Source: Paraburkholderia phenazinium (GTDB taxonomy: Bacteria > Pseudomonadota > Gammaproteobacteria > Burkholderiales > Burkholderiaceae). From it: 64,000 nucleotides of DNA. Shown here one piece after another: positions 1 through 8,923 of this stretch. The DNA lies in NCBI RefSeq assembly GCF_900100735.1, contig NZ_FNCJ01000002.1:620001-684000 (forward strand), read 5' to 3'. The notes under the pieces were generated by a model. That model ran no database searches, had not been told where the DNA came from, and was given only the letters and a program-made list of their open reading frames with translations. How positions within the stretch are numbered: position 1 is the first letter of the stretch; each line of letters starts with the position of its first letter. A program made the translations under genes and the position numbers.

Positions 1-2
1 CG

Positions 3-845
3 ATCCTTCACTACAACTGGCAGACGGCTTTCGTCATCGCCGGCGGTCTCGGTCTGTGCTGGGCCATTCTATGGCTCGTGTTCTACCGGCATCCGGACCG
101 GCATCCGGCCTTGTCGAAGGAGGAGGCGGCCTATATTGCCGCTGGCCAGGAGAGCACGCTGCGCCAGAACGATGCAGAGAAGCCATCGGTTCTGGCGATT
201 CTCAAGCAGCGCAACTTCTGGGGCATCGCCTTGCCACGCTTCTTCGCGGACCCGGTATGGGGCACGCTGGTCTACTGGATGCCGCTTTATCTCTATCAGG
301 CGCGCGGCTTCGATCTGAAGACGATTGCCATGACTGCATGGCTGCCGTTCGTGACCGCCGACATCGGCTGCCTGATGGGCGGCTCGCTCTCGGCGTGGCT
401 GAAGAGCCGCTTCGGCACGCCGATCGTCGACGGCAAACGCATGGTGTTTACGCTCGCGGCCGTGCTGATGATCGGCATGGCGGGGGTAGGGATGGTGCAG
501 AGTCCGGTGACGGCGATCTTCCTGCTGTGCCTGGGCGGCTTTGCGCACCAGACGCTGTCGATCACGGTGATTTCGATGTCAGCCGATCTGTTCCCACGTC
601 GTGAAGTGGGGACCGTCACCGGGCTCGCGGGTTGCGTGGCCGGCATCGGCAATCTGGCTTTTACGCTCGTGATCGGCTGGTTCGTGAGCCGGGTGGGCTA
701 TACGCCGTTCTTCATTGCGCTCGGTTTTGGCGACCTGATCGGCGCCACGGTGCTATGGACCGTGGTCAAGCCGCTGAAGGCCCAGCCCGTCGAGACATTG
801 GGGAACGGATTGCTCGAAGAACTCGACCTTGCACGTCGGCGGTAG
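3..845 (+). CDS. MFS transporter, C-terminal part (5' end outside window)
   Basis: The reading frame is open from the left edge of the window to a TAG at 843-845, so the gene starts upstream. The visible part encodes about 280 residues with alternating hydrophobic segments, and the junction 'NWQTAFVIAGGLG' followed by a charged 'FYRHPDRHP' stretch resembles the central loop of anion:cation symporter MFS proteins (sugar-acid or aromatic-acid uptake). The last segment holds about six predicted membrane helices, fitting the C-terminal half of a 12-helix carrier. The substrate cannot be told from this half. No terminator is evident after the stop. Confidence 0.85.
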   Translation: MLHYNWQTAFVIAGGLGLCWAILWLVFYRHPDRHPALSKEEAAYIAAGQESTLRQNDAEKPSVLAILKQRNFWGIALPRFFADPVWGTLVYWMPLYLYQARGFDLKTIAMTAWLPFVTADIGCLMGGSLSAWLKSRFGTPIVDGKRMVFTLAAVLMIGMAGVGMVQSPVTAIFLLCLGGFAHQTLSITVISMSADLFPRREVGTVTGLAGCVAGIGNLAFTLVIGWFVSRVGYTPFFIALGFGDLIGATVLWTVVKPLKAQPVETLGNGLLEELDLARRR

Positions 846-1154
846 CGTACAGTCTCGCGCCTTGACCATACGCGGAATGGTCTCGAGCGGTGCTGTTACG
901 CGGTAGTGCTCAGGTCCGACCTGCACCACTTCGGCTCGTGCGTAAATCGATGTCATGATCTCAGCGACGGTCTGCGGTCGTTGTGCGGGCTCGTCAACTG
1001 GTCCGTTCATATCTGCTTTCGCCTTACCTACACTACAAGACTGCATTCATTTTCTGCATCGTGTGCCTTGTGCGAAGGCGGCCGGGATGCCTTCCCACTC
1101 GGGTACTGCGATAGTAATGAACGCAACTGAAGGAAACCTTAAGCGCTTGCCCGG
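846..1154. other. Intergenic stretch with one possible minus-strand small ORF
   Basis: This 309-base gap lies between the MFS stop and the COG4705 stop. A minus-strand frame starting at ATG 1010 (or 1046) gives about 52 fairly natural-looking residues ('TVAEIMTSIYARAEVVQVG') before running antisense into the MFS gene, where it stops at 753. The ribosome-binding site is weak. It may be a short real gene, the 5' remnant of a lost gene, or chance; I do not call it as a gene. Confidence 0.3.
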
Positions 1155-1943
1155 TTACACGGCCGAACCGCGCTTTGCGGATCGCTGCGGTATCAGCACA
1201 ATGCAAGCCAGGATGAAGGCCAGCAGGATTCCCGATGCATATAGCCGGCTTATCTGCAGACCGCCCTGCGCCAATGGCTTATCGAGGAAGTCGCCCAAGG
1301 TAGCGCCTAGCGGCCGCGTCAGAATAAACGCTGCCCAGAAGAGCGCCGTGCGGAAGACACGTGTCCAGAAATACAGCCCGGCTACGACGATCAAGCCTGC
1401 TCCGAAGAGCATTGCACCGTATTCGTAGCCGATACCGAGGCCGCCGCGGTCCTCGCCCGCCACCCAGTCTCCGAGCGCCGTTCCGAGTGTCTGCGAGAAC
1501 AGGATCGTGATCCAGTAAAACCATTCGGCCTTGCTGGTGACGACGCTCTCCACCGAGACCGTCCCCTCCGATCGGTACCATATCGCCAGACTGGCGATCA
1601 ACAATGCGGCGATCATGCTGGCGCCTCCAGGATAGCCGACACCTAGCGACCGGTCTGCGAAATCCGCCATAGTCGTGCCGAGCGTAGTCGTGGCGACGAT
1701 GGTCGCCCAGTACAGGAAGCGATCGAATGCCTGTGCCTTCACCTGGGCATAAACGAGCCCAATGAACAATATGAGGAAGATTGCCGAACCGATCAGGTAA
1801 CCAAGGTTCAGCGACATCGACACCCAGTCGCCGCCGGTTTCACCGAGCGTGGTCGCCGCTACCTTGATCGCCCAGAAGCCTAACGTCAGTTCGGGAACCT
1901 TGCTGACAGCCTGTGCAGCAAAGTTCGCGGTGCTTTGTTTCAT
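1155..1943 (-). CDS. COG4705-like integral membrane protein with fourfold repeat
   Basis: The predicted protein has 262 residues, starting at ATG 1943 with AAGGA eight bases upstream; the longer open frame to 2084 has no comparable site. It consists almost wholly of hydrophobic helices. A motif of the form T-L-G-x-T-x-x-D-W/F occurs four times, at residues 32-40, 87-95, 152-160 and 211-219 (the last as PLGATLGDF), so the protein is a tandem of four units of about 60 residues, each with roughly two helices. This matches the uncharacterised membrane family COG4705. It is divergent from a two-component system with which it shares a 205-base promoter region, suggesting control by that system. Function is unknown; the invariant acidic residue in each repeat hints at cation handling, which is inference. 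Confidence 0.8.
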   Translation of the reverse strand: MKQSTANFAAQAVSKVPELTLGFWAIKVAATTLGETGGDWVSMSLNLGYLIGSAIFLILFIGLVYAQVKAQAFDRFLYWATIVATTTLGTTMADFADRSLGVGYPGGASMIAALLIASLAIWYRSEGTVSVESVVTSKAEWFYWITILFSQTLGTALGDWVAGEDRGGLGIGYEYGAMLFGAGLIVVAGLYFWTRVFRTALFWAAFILTRPLGATLGDFLDKPLAQGGLQISRLYASGILLAFILACIVLIPQRSAKRGSAV

Positions 1944-2075
1944 ATCGCGGTCCTTTATGGAAGGATGGTCGGACGTTGTGCATGCAAGCTCGTGCATCTG
2001 CTCGCGAAACGCGCCGGCCGGCATCGAAGCCTCGATCGAGCGGTTTGCACAGGAGCGGATGATATTGAACGAACG

Positions 2076-2103
2076 CTTAACCAAGGCTTAAGGGAGGGTT
2101 AAG
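2076..2103. promoter_or_regulatory. Triple TTAA direct repeat (PmrA/QseB-like box)
   Basis: Three hexamers, CTTAAC (2076-2081), CTTAAG (2087-2092) and GTTAAG (2098-2103), are separated by exactly five bases each, giving an 11-bp period. This is the spacing of PmrA/QseB-type boxes (hexamer-N5-hexamer). The array lies 46 bases before the response regulator start and about 130 bases from the divergent membrane-protein start, so it probably serves autoregulation and control of the divergent gene. Confidence 0.7.
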
Positions 2104-2148
2104 TCCGGATGCGCGACAATGACGTGAGGCGACAACTCGGGGGGCGCG

Positions 2149-2811
2149 ATGCGTCTGCTTTTGGTGGAAGACGATGACATGATTGCGGAGACCGTACTCG
2201 AATCGATGCGGCGCGAGGGCTATGCGATCGATTGGGCACAGGACGGCCGAGCGGCCGAGCTCTCGCTCGGCAACGGCGTATATGACCTCGTCCTGCTGGA
2301 TCTTGGGCTGCCGAGGAAAGACGGCATCGACTTGCTCAATAGCTATCGCAAGCAAGGCGGCGAGGCGCCCGTCATCATCCTGACCGCGCGCGACGCAGTG
2401 ACCGACCGGATTCGCGGTCTCGACGCCGGCGCGGACGATTACCTGGTCAAGCCGTTCGATCTCGATGAACTGGCGGCCAGAGCGCGCGCGTTGTTGCGGC
2501 GGCGCACCGGCCAGAAGCAGCCGGTTTATACGCATGGCGAGCTGACCCTCGATCCCGCGGCTCATGAGGTGAGGAAAGGCGATGTTGCCATTACGCTTGT
2601 GCCGCGCGAATTCGCGTTGCTGCAGGCGCTGATCGAAGAACCTGCACGCGTTTTCACCCGTGCCGAGCTCGAGGACAAGTTATATGGGTGGGGCGAGGAA
2701 GTGGGTAGCAACACGATCGAAGTCCACGTGCACAGCTTGCGGCGCAAGATCGGCGTAGAACAGATCGTCACCGTGCGCGGCGTCGGCTATCGGCTAAAGA
2801 GAAGCGAATGA
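2149..2811 (+). CDS. OmpR-family response regulator (QseB/PmrA-like)
   Basis: This 220-residue two-domain regulator has an N-terminal receiver with the acidic pocket at 'VEDDD', phospho-acceptor Asp51 ('LVLLDLGLP') and the 'YLVKPF' lysine. A C-terminal winged helix ends in 'VRGVGYRLKR'. It should act in the cytoplasm as a DNA-binding transcription factor phosphorylated by the kinase encoded next. The stop overlaps the kinase start (ATGA at 2808-2811), so the two are translationally coupled. The hexamer array just upstream fits QseB/PmrA recognition. Sequence alone does not separate QseB from PmrA. Confidence 0.93.
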   Translation: MRLLLVEDDDMIAETVLESMRREGYAIDWAQDGRAAELSLGNGVYDLVLLDLGLPRKDGIDLLNSYRKQGGEAPVIILTARDAVTDRIRGLDAGADDYLVKPFDLDELAARARALLRRRTGQKQPVYTHGELTLDPAAHEVRKGDVAITLVPREFALLQALIEEPARVFTRAELEDKLYGWGEEVGSNTIEVHVHSLRRKIGVEQIVTVRGVGYRLKRSE

Positions 2812-4169
2812 GGTCAATCCGTCGCTGGCTGCTCGGCTGGCTCATCTGCGGTCTTGCCGTTGCCTCCGGTATCGCCGCATTTGGAATCTTTCATACGGCG
2901 CGCGAAGAGGCGAGCGAACTGTTCGACTACGAGCTGCGTACCGTCGCCGTGTCACTGCCTTCGAATCTCGAGACGGCGGCGACGGTCGAGCGGCAAGACG
3001 AACAGGTCGGCGGTATTTCGGACGACCGTATTCTCATCGAGATATGGGACAAGGCGGGTACGCTCGTCTATCACTCGCGGCAGTCGGCGGTACTGACGCG
3101 TCTGCCAGTCGGCCTTCGCACCATCGAACAGGGCGACGATCACTGGCGCGTATTCGGGCTGCAACAGCCGGATCGCTTCGTCCAGGTCGCGCAACCGGTC
3201 TCTGTTCGGGAAGCGCTAGCCTTGCGGTTTGCGCTGCACACGTTGTGGCCGCTGGGCGTATTCATGCCCGTGACAATCGTGCTGGTGCTGCTAGTCGTAG
3301 CACGAGGCCTGGCGCCTATCCGAGGATTGTCGCGTCTGCTCGCAACGCGTTCGCTCGATTCGCTCGAACCGCTGCGTCTGGACGGCAAGGTGCCCGTCGA
3401 AGTCCGGCCGCTTGTCGAGGCACTCAACGACCTTCTCGCACGGCTGAACGCCGCCTCGCAGGCACAGCGCACGTTCATTGCCGATGCGGCACACGAGCTT
3501 CGCTCGCCGCTTGCAGCGCTGAAACTGCAGTTGCAGGCGTCAGCGAAAAACGGCACGTTGAAGGACGACGGTCAAACGCTAGAACGTATCGATATGCGAC
3601 TCAACCGCATCATTCGGCTCGTCCAGCAACTCCTGACCCTCGCACGCGAGGACGCGCAACCTGCCAGCGAGGGCACCTCGGTCAGTTTGCGTAGAATCGG
3701 TGAGCAGGCGGTCAGCGACTTCTCGCTGCTCGCGGACGAGAAGCACATCGACCTGGGGCTGGAATTCCGCCAACCGCTCACGCAGGAGGACGCATACGAT
3801 GTGCTGACGGACCCGCACGGGTTGGGCGTGCTGCTGAATAACCTGATCGACAATGCGATTCGCTATACACCGCACGGAGGCAAGATCGATGTCGTGCTCG
3901 TCCGTGCAGCGGACCGCCTCGGCTTCGACGTGGTGGACAACGGACCAGGCATTCCCGAACAAGAGCTCGAGCGGGTACTCGACCGTTTCTATCGTGGCGA
4001 GCATACCAAGGGGACGGGCAGCGGGCTGGGGCTCGCTATTGCCGCCCGCATCGCGCAGCGCCAACACCTGACGCTCTCGTTGCAAAATAACGTTGATGCG
4101 GGAGGCCTGACGGTGTCAGTGAGCGGATTCGTCAGGACGGGCAAGAGCATCGCCGCGACCAACGCGTGA
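2808..4169 (+). CDS. Sensor histidine kinase (QseC/PmrB-like)
   Basis: This is a 453-residue membrane kinase. A first helix spans about residues 8-28, a periplasmic sensor region of about 115 residues follows, and a second helix lies near residues 146-166. Next come a HAMP-like linker, the H-box 'FIADAAHELRSP' with His229, an N-box ('NNLIDNAIRYTP') and G-boxes ('DNGPGIP', 'GSGLGLAI'). It would phosphorylate Asp51 of the upstream regulator. The periplasmic part has acidic patches such as 'ERQDEQ', but no recognisable ligand domain. It overlaps the preceding gene by four bases and ends 7 bases from the convergent lipoprotein gene. Confidence 0.92.
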   Translation: MRSIRRWLLGWLICGLAVASGIAAFGIFHTAREEASELFDYELRTVAVSLPSNLETAATVERQDEQVGGISDDRILIEIWDKAGTLVYHSRQSAVLTRLPVGLRTIEQGDDHWRVFGLQQPDRFVQVAQPVSVREALALRFALHTLWPLGVFMPVTIVLVLLVVARGLAPIRGLSRLLATRSLDSLEPLRLDGKVPVEVRPLVEALNDLLARLNAASQAQRTFIADAAHELRSPLAALKLQLQASAKNGTLKDDGQTLERIDMRLNRIIRLVQQLLTLAREDAQPASEGTSVSLRRIGEQAVSDFSLLADEKHIDLGLEFRQPLTQEDAYDVLTDPHGLGVLLNNLIDNAIRYTPHGGKIDVVLVRAADRLGFDVVDNGPGIPEQELERVLDRFYRGEHTKGTGSGLGLAIAARIAQRQHLTLSLQNNVDAGGLTVSVSGFVRTGKSIAATNA

Positions 4170-4176
4170 GCGGTAT

Positions 4177-4950
4177 TTAGCCTTTGGTGCGCTCGGCCGG
4201 CATCCAGCCCTGCGTTTTGCCGATTTCCGCCACTTGCTTGGCGATCGACTCGGCCAGCTTTTTCGCGTTACCCGCTGCGCCGCCCTTCATGGTCTCGGAG
4301 ACGCCGTGCAAGCCCGCGCCCGCCGCCGCCGAGGTGGCGAGATGACCGGCGGCCGCGCCTACGCCCGCTGTTTCCGCCATGCCGGGCATCTTTCCGCTAT
4401 CCGCGCTGGCATCGAAGCTCTGCACGAGGCGCGGCGTGCCGCCGGCCGGTTTATACAGAAGCAGCACCGAGGTGCTGAGTTCGCTCTTGCCCGCGCCGAG
4501 GCCAATCAGAATGCGGCGCCGGCGATTGCCTGAATCGATGGTATCGAACTTGCCTTGCACCAGCAGGACGTTCTGATCGGCGGGCGCTGGAATGTCCGAG
4601 CGGATCGCACGCAGCCCCATGGATTGCAATTGCCGCACGATCTCATTGGCTACTTGCTCGCGCACTTCAGCGGCTTCCTCGGCCTGCTTCTGTGCCGCCG
4701 AGGTGCCGTCGAACTGCGACTTCACTTTCTGGATCAGGCCGCCATTGTCGAGCTTCACCTGGTCGGGCGTGCTGTCGAACGAATAGACGTAAATGTTATC
4801 GGGCCGCACTTGCGGCTGGCCCAGATACTGGGTGGTGTTGGTGACGCCGCCCGCACACCCGGCCAGCAAGGTGCAAAGCACAACTGCTGCTGCCGCCGCG
4901 CCGCGCGCGCCTTTGTTTCGTGCGAATTGAATTGAAGTCCACATGCTCAT
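4177..4950 (-). CDS. DUF4410-type lipoprotein
   Basis: The protein has 257 residues from ATG 4950, chosen because AGGGACA precedes it at proper spacing and because this start gives a clean lipoprotein signal: basic N-terminus, hydrophobic core and lipobox LLAGC with acylated Cys32. The mature part ('DNIYVYSFDSTPDQVKL', 'VANEIVRQLQSMGLRAI') fits DUF4410, secreted or outer-membrane-linked proteins of unknown role. A glycine/alanine-rich tail ('GVGAAAGHLATSAAAGAG') could be a glycine-zipper membrane segment. It is convergent with the kinase and transcribed alone. Confidence 0.8.
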   Translation of the reverse strand: MSMWTSIQFARNKGARGAAAAAVVLCTLLAGCAGGVTNTTQYLGQPQVRPDNIYVYSFDSTPDQVKLDNGGLIQKVKSQFDGTSAAQKQAEEAAEVREQVANEIVRQLQSMGLRAIRSDIPAPADQNVLLVQGKFDTIDSGNRRRRILIGLGAGKSELSTSVLLLYKPAGGTPRLVQSFDASADSGKMPGMAETAGVGAAAGHLATSAAAGAGLHGVSETMKGGAAGNAKKLAESIAKQVAEIGKTQGWMPAERTKG

Positions 4951-5186
4951 TCTGTCCCTGACACGGTCGTGTCGTCGCTCGCTTAAACGTATCGTCGGAT
5001 GATTGAGAACCCGCGCTTGCCTGCTTGTCTGCGGTCTCATTCATGCCTGACCCACCCGCTGAACTTACGCACGTTCTTGCAGGCGCACCGTCAGCAGAGG
5101 CGAGTATGAGGGAAGGGGGCTGTGGACTCCACGCTTCAATTATGTCGAAGCGTGTCATGGGGGCGAGATAGGCGGGGCTATCGCCT

Positions 5187-7088
5187 TCAATAAACAATCT
5201 GAGCAAGCGAATCCCGCTTGATGGCTAAAGCCATCTTTCTCAACTCCGGATAGTCCTTCGGCTCGACGACAGGACTGCTCACGGTGATATCCAGACTGCG
5301 CGTTAGAGTGATGACATTTCCTGTCTGCGAATAGCTCGACGCGTAACTTCCGAATGAGGACGCTATCTGGACCGGTTTAGGCAACGATGCTACCTTTAGT
5401 CCGTCTGGCAAATCGAGCTCGATCGATTCGCTGATGTGACGCCCCAGGAACACGAGAGGAAACTCGCGCGTTGCCGGCCCGAATGCATCGAACGCGCCTG
5501 CGATATCGATAACGTTGGCAGTGCCTTGCGGCATGCGTATTGCACCAGGGCCTGGCAGTTGCGCGTAACTGGGAAGATCGAATTGCGTGGAATAGTCGAA
5601 AGGCTGCGTCAGATCATGAACGTTCCCGTGGGTAAAATTCCCCTCACCGTTCTGGCCGGAGAAGCTCAACAGCTTGGCCGCAAACTGCGACTCCGTTCCA
5701 GGAGGCAGAGATGAAAATATCACTCTGGACATCCAGTCGAAGATACCTGAGGTTTTCAATGCCGCGTTACCTTTGACGCTGCCGTCGCTATCGAGCGTGA
5801 CTCGAACCTGGACTGCCAGATGATCGGTCGCTGGATTGCTCAACGGAAGCGAAACAAGTGCGGCATGCCCGCTGCCGTCGTCGGCGACCAATGCAGGCTT
5901 GCCTTGCTCCGTGATGGGAAGTGTGCCAAACCTCGCCACGCCTGCTGTCGAGTCCGCATACAGCTTGAATTCGGGCAAGTAGGTAATCACATGATCGAAT
6001 GCAGCGAGCGGGGCCGCCGCGGCCGGTAACGAGTAGCGAGACTCCGCATTGACCAGGACCGGGCTACTCACGATACCTTTGGCTGCAAGCAATGCCTGCA
6101 GTAATGTTACGTGATCTTTGCAGTCGCCATAACGTGCGTCCATAATCGCCTGCGCACTGTGTGGGACGACGCCCCCAAATCCCAGATAAATGGCAACGTA
6201 GCGAATGTTGGTGCTGACCCAACGATACAGTGCCTCGGCCTGGGTTCGCCGGTCGGTCAAGCCGGCTGTGATTTGATCGGAAAGCGCCTGGATCGCAGGC
6301 GTTACGCTCGCTTGAGGAGTTGCACGTTCAAGGTACGCGCTCCCCACCGCGTCAAAACTGGGAAACGTACTGGTCACGACACGCGGACTGTGATCCACGA
6401 GGTCAGGTGCGCCGAACTCCGGCGCATGCGCCGAGGTGTCCTTGATCGTCCATCGCCACGTTTGCTCGCCGCTGTCACTGGAAGAAACCAGGCCACCCTG
6501 CATGTCGATCGCGTCGGCGTGGAGTTTTAGTGCTGCGGGAACATGTACAGTCACGCTTGCAGACTTGAACACTCTGTTATCGAGGAAATTGTCACTGGAT
6601 GCGAACTGGCCTGGGAACAACGCTTTCTTCTGCGTCCGCAGCGTATGCAGGGTTAACGTGGCACCGGTTTGTACGTCGGGAAATACGACGGTTTTTACCT
6701 TGCCGTCGTCGAAAGTTGGCGCCCCTGCGCTTTCGGCGCTCTGTTGCAGCAGGATTTTGTCCGGCGTGACGTCGATCCGCTTCCCATTTCGCGTCGTTGT
6801 ATACGCGTCGAGTATGTCGAGACGCTCTAGCGAGGGACTGTAATACAGTGGAATCTGGCTTCGCTGCTGGACACCTTGATCGGTTTCGATCCGGTACGAG
6901 ACAACCTCATCTAGCGTATAGGTGCCGTCAGCTTTGACGTTGTAGACATTGTCATCGTTGAGGACTGTCGTATTGGGTCGAAAGTCACCGGCTATTGCAG
7001 CTGCGCTGTGGGTGGCGACAACTAGCATTGCCGGAATGGAAATAGCCCACCTGCATATGTTGCTTGATATTTTAATTTTCACAAACAT
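5187..7088 (-). CDS. DUF3857 / transglutaminase-like secreted protein
   Basis: This 633-residue protein has an N-terminal signal peptide (about residues 1-34, cleavage near 'AAAIAG'), then a DUF3857 beta-sandwich (about 40-240) and a transglutaminase-like core (about 270-400). The papain-like triad is visible as Cys323 in 'YGDCKDH', His366 in 'FDHVI' and Asp379 in 'LYADS'. The C-terminal third is a further beta-rich domain. The protein is exported, and an intact triad suggests peptidase or amide-bond-exchange activity in the periplasm. The target is unknown. It is monocistronic with an AT-rich upstream region. Confidence 0.85.
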   Translation of the reverse strand: MFVKIKISSNICRWAISIPAMLVVATHSAAAIAGDFRPNTTVLNDDNVYNVKADGTYTLDEVVSYRIETDQGVQQRSQIPLYYSPSLERLDILDAYTTTRNGKRIDVTPDKILLQQSAESAGAPTFDDGKVKTVVFPDVQTGATLTLHTLRTQKKALFPGQFASSDNFLDNRVFKSASVTVHVPAALKLHADAIDMQGGLVSSSDSGEQTWRWTIKDTSAHAPEFGAPDLVDHSPRVVTSTFPSFDAVGSAYLERATPQASVTPAIQALSDQITAGLTDRRTQAEALYRWVSTNIRYVAIYLGFGGVVPHSAQAIMDARYGDCKDHVTLLQALLAAKGIVSSPVLVNAESRYSLPAAAAPLAAFDHVITYLPEFKLYADSTAGVARFGTLPITEQGKPALVADDGSGHAALVSLPLSNPATDHLAVQVRVTLDSDGSVKGNAALKTSGIFDWMSRVIFSSLPPGTESQFAAKLLSFSGQNGEGNFTHGNVHDLTQPFDYSTQFDLPSYAQLPGPGAIRMPQGTANVIDIAGAFDAFGPATREFPLVFLGRHISESIELDLPDGLKVASLPKPVQIASSFGSYASSYSQTGNVITLTRSLDITVSSPVVEPKDYPELRKMALAIKRDSLAQIVY

Positions 7089-7440
7089 TGCTCCAGGTGA
7101 ATTTGTTAAATCAATTTTCGATGGGTCCGGAAGGCAAAATCATACTATCATGGGCATTCATGTAATAATCGTAATTATTATGCTTGTTAGATTTTCGGCC
7201 AGATCCAGAATAAAATCAATGGAACAAAAAGCACTATCAGGCGATAGATGCCAGAAGGCGCCATAACAACCAGCATCGCGAGAGCGAAATCACTGCCGGA
7301 CGATGGCGCGCAGCCGGTCGATCGGATTAAGCTATAGCAGCCAATTGTTACGCACAAGCTGACTATCCACGATATAACATGGAAAACAGGTTTTAATTCC
7401 AGATTTTTTTAACCAGGGATTATTAAAAGAAAACGTGGGC
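7089..7440. other. AT-rich intergenic region
   Basis: These 352 bases are clearly richer in A/T than the flanking genes and hold no supported gene. They probably carry the promoter of the minus-strand DUF3857 gene, and they mark the edge of a patch containing the decayed secretion adaptor next door. Confidence 0.5.
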
Positions 7441-7966
7441 TCAAACAATGAGCAATATTGACGAACCCAGGTTGTAGCGGGTGCGAGCGCCGATTATCTC
7501 TGCATCGAGGTGATAGATTTCAGTCTCGTGGTCAGAAATTCTGGTGCTGAGGGTTCGCGTCTCTTCAACCAGAATACCTTTCTCCCGCCGCAGGTCGTCT
7601 TCGAGACCGGACTTGCGCGCGCAACGAAATCCCCATGGTTTCCCGTGAGGACCCTGTCGCGATGCTTCGATCAGTCGACAACACCAGCAGTGGTTGTCCT
7701 GCCTTAACCGACTCGCCCTCGTGTACAAGCTGGCGTACCACCGTTCCCGTAGCAGGCGCAAAGATGTCGGCTGGGCTGCCCTTGAGACTGGCGCGTCCCT
7801 GAACTTCCTCCTTGCGTGTGTATTCCCCGAAAGCCAGGAAGGGTACGATCAATAAAGCAACCACGAATAGCGCAGTGCTGGTGCCAGGCCGTTGGGGCAC
7901 CCCCGTGAGGACGGCATCGCCGAGCCCCTGTTCGTCATTGACCGGAGTGATGATGGGGGCGATCAT
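7441..7966 (-). pseudogene. Frameshifted, truncated HlyD/CvaA-type secretion adaptor
   Basis: Translation would begin at ATG 7966 behind a good AGGAAG site. The first about 115 residues show a single N-terminal helix ('ALFVVALLIVPFLAFG') and a lipoyl-like beta segment ('IFAPATGTVVRQLVHEGESV') typical of membrane-fusion adaptors of peptide-export systems. The frame then breaks in a GCGCGCGC run (7615-7622). Adding one shift restores a typical coiled-coil stretch ('LEDDLRREKGILVEETRTL') that runs to a stop at 7441. The total is about 175 residues, against roughly 400 for the family, so the C-terminal half is gone. No partner ABC exporter is present. This looks like the remnant of a lost bacteriocin or colicin-V-like export locus. 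Confidence 0.8.
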
Positions 7967-8146
7967 CTTCCTGTTGATTTTCGATTGTAAAACTTAACGA
8001 TTATTAAATAGTTAGTAAGCACTGGAAACTGTATTGCCGATATTTGATCGTAACGGAGAACGAATTTCTATTTGTGGATCTGCGTAATGTTTTGTCGAAT
8101 TTTTTTGGATCCACCTGTGATGATCGCAATTCGGCTTCGGCTTCGG

Positions 8147-8653
8147 CTATCGGGCGCCGGTTGCCGGTACATCGGCCCAGAGGTTTTCTGTACGACGCGA
8201 CGAGCCGTCCGCGATTTTGCCGGAGACGATCTGGATCGGCGTGCCGGTGCGACGCCGTACATCCGTGGCAACGTCTTCGTTTAACCAGCGCCACCACCCC
8301 GATTTCCTTTGACCAAGAAGAATCAGGTCTGCACCCGACTCCTCGGCGAAAGCGGCGATCGCGTAGCCGATGGTGAAGCCCGACATCGGCAACGTAACCA
8401 TGCGGGTTTCGGCAGAACGCGCGTGGTCGTCAAGTACGTTCGTCACGCGCGTGACAATTTCGCGTCCATGTGCTTCCATCGCCTCCACGATCAGCCCGAA
8501 GTTGTAATCAGCTGGACCGGCGTAGCCGGGGGTTGGATCGACCACGTGCAGCGCAAAAACCCGCGCGTCGTACTTCTGGGCGAGTTCGATGGCCGACGCC
8601 AATACGCTGTCGGGCGAGTTTGCACTAACTGCAACGAGAATTTTCGTGAACAT
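8147..8653 (-). CDS. Universal stress protein (UspA family)
   Basis: This 168-residue cytoplasmic protein has the UspA fold. It opens with 'MFTKILVAVSANSPDS', continues with 'ALHVVDP', and carries the late 'ESGADLILLGQRKSGWWRWL' strand-loop-helix. The usual nucleotide-binding motif G-x2-G-x9-G(S/T) is not clear: after 'LLGQRKSG' the expected glycine-serine pair is replaced, so ATP binding is doubtful. It is part of a minus-strand trio with DUF3563 and a second stress protein, a grouping seen in Burkholderia stress or low-oxygen loci. Confidence 0.88.
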   Translation of the reverse strand: MFTKILVAVSANSPDSVLASAIELAQKYDARVFALHVVDPTPGYAGPADYNFGLIVEAMEAHGREIVTRVTNVLDDHARSAETRMVTLPMSGFTIGYAIAAFAEESGADLILLGQRKSGWWRWLNEDVATDVRRRTGTPIQIVSGKIADGSSRRTENLWADVPATGAR

Positions 8654-8725
8654 TGTGGGTACGTTCGAGTAGTGGGATAGTGAGTCAAGACAGCCGGCGA
8701 GTGCCGGCAGACGTTTAGCGCGAAG

Positions 8726-8911
8726 TCAAACCTGCCAGTCACGCGGGGCGCCATTCGAATACAAGGTGAACGGCTGGTGGTTCATTTCGAAGGCGTGCAT
8801 GCGGTGTTCGAGATCGGCGAAATCGACTGACGATGCCAGGTAGCACTCGCGTTTCTGGTCCTCGGTGGCGATGAAGAATTCGCTCAGCGCTTTGGAAAAT
8901 TTTCCAAACAT
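8726..8911 (-). CDS. DUF3563 small protein
   Basis: This 61-residue protein begins 'MFGKFSKALSEFF' and continues 'DLEHRMHAFEMNH', which matches the short DUF3563 proteins typical of Burkholderia and relatives. A strong GGAGG site sits five bases before ATG 8911. It lies between two universal stress genes on the same strand, 12 bases from the upstream one, so the three probably share a transcript. No membrane segment or catalytic motif is evident and its function is unknown. Codons 2-7 form a perfect 18-bp palindrome at the DNA level (8891-8908). Confidence 0.85.
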   Translation of the reverse strand: MFGKFSKALSEFFIATEDQKRECYLASSVDFADLEHRMHAFEMNHQPFTLYSNGAPRDWQV

Positions 8912-8923
8912 GATGTCCTCCAG

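Noticed and set aside
7993..8009. CTTAAC...TTAAA repeat resembling a second PmrA/QseB box
   Set aside because: The TTAA cores are 10 bases apart, not 11, and lie in AT-rich DNA where such words are expected.
8891..8908. Perfect 18-bp palindrome TTTGGAAAATTTTCCAAA
   Set aside because: It falls inside codons 2-7 of the DUF3563 gene and is explained by the encoded residues; no loop for an RNA hairpin.
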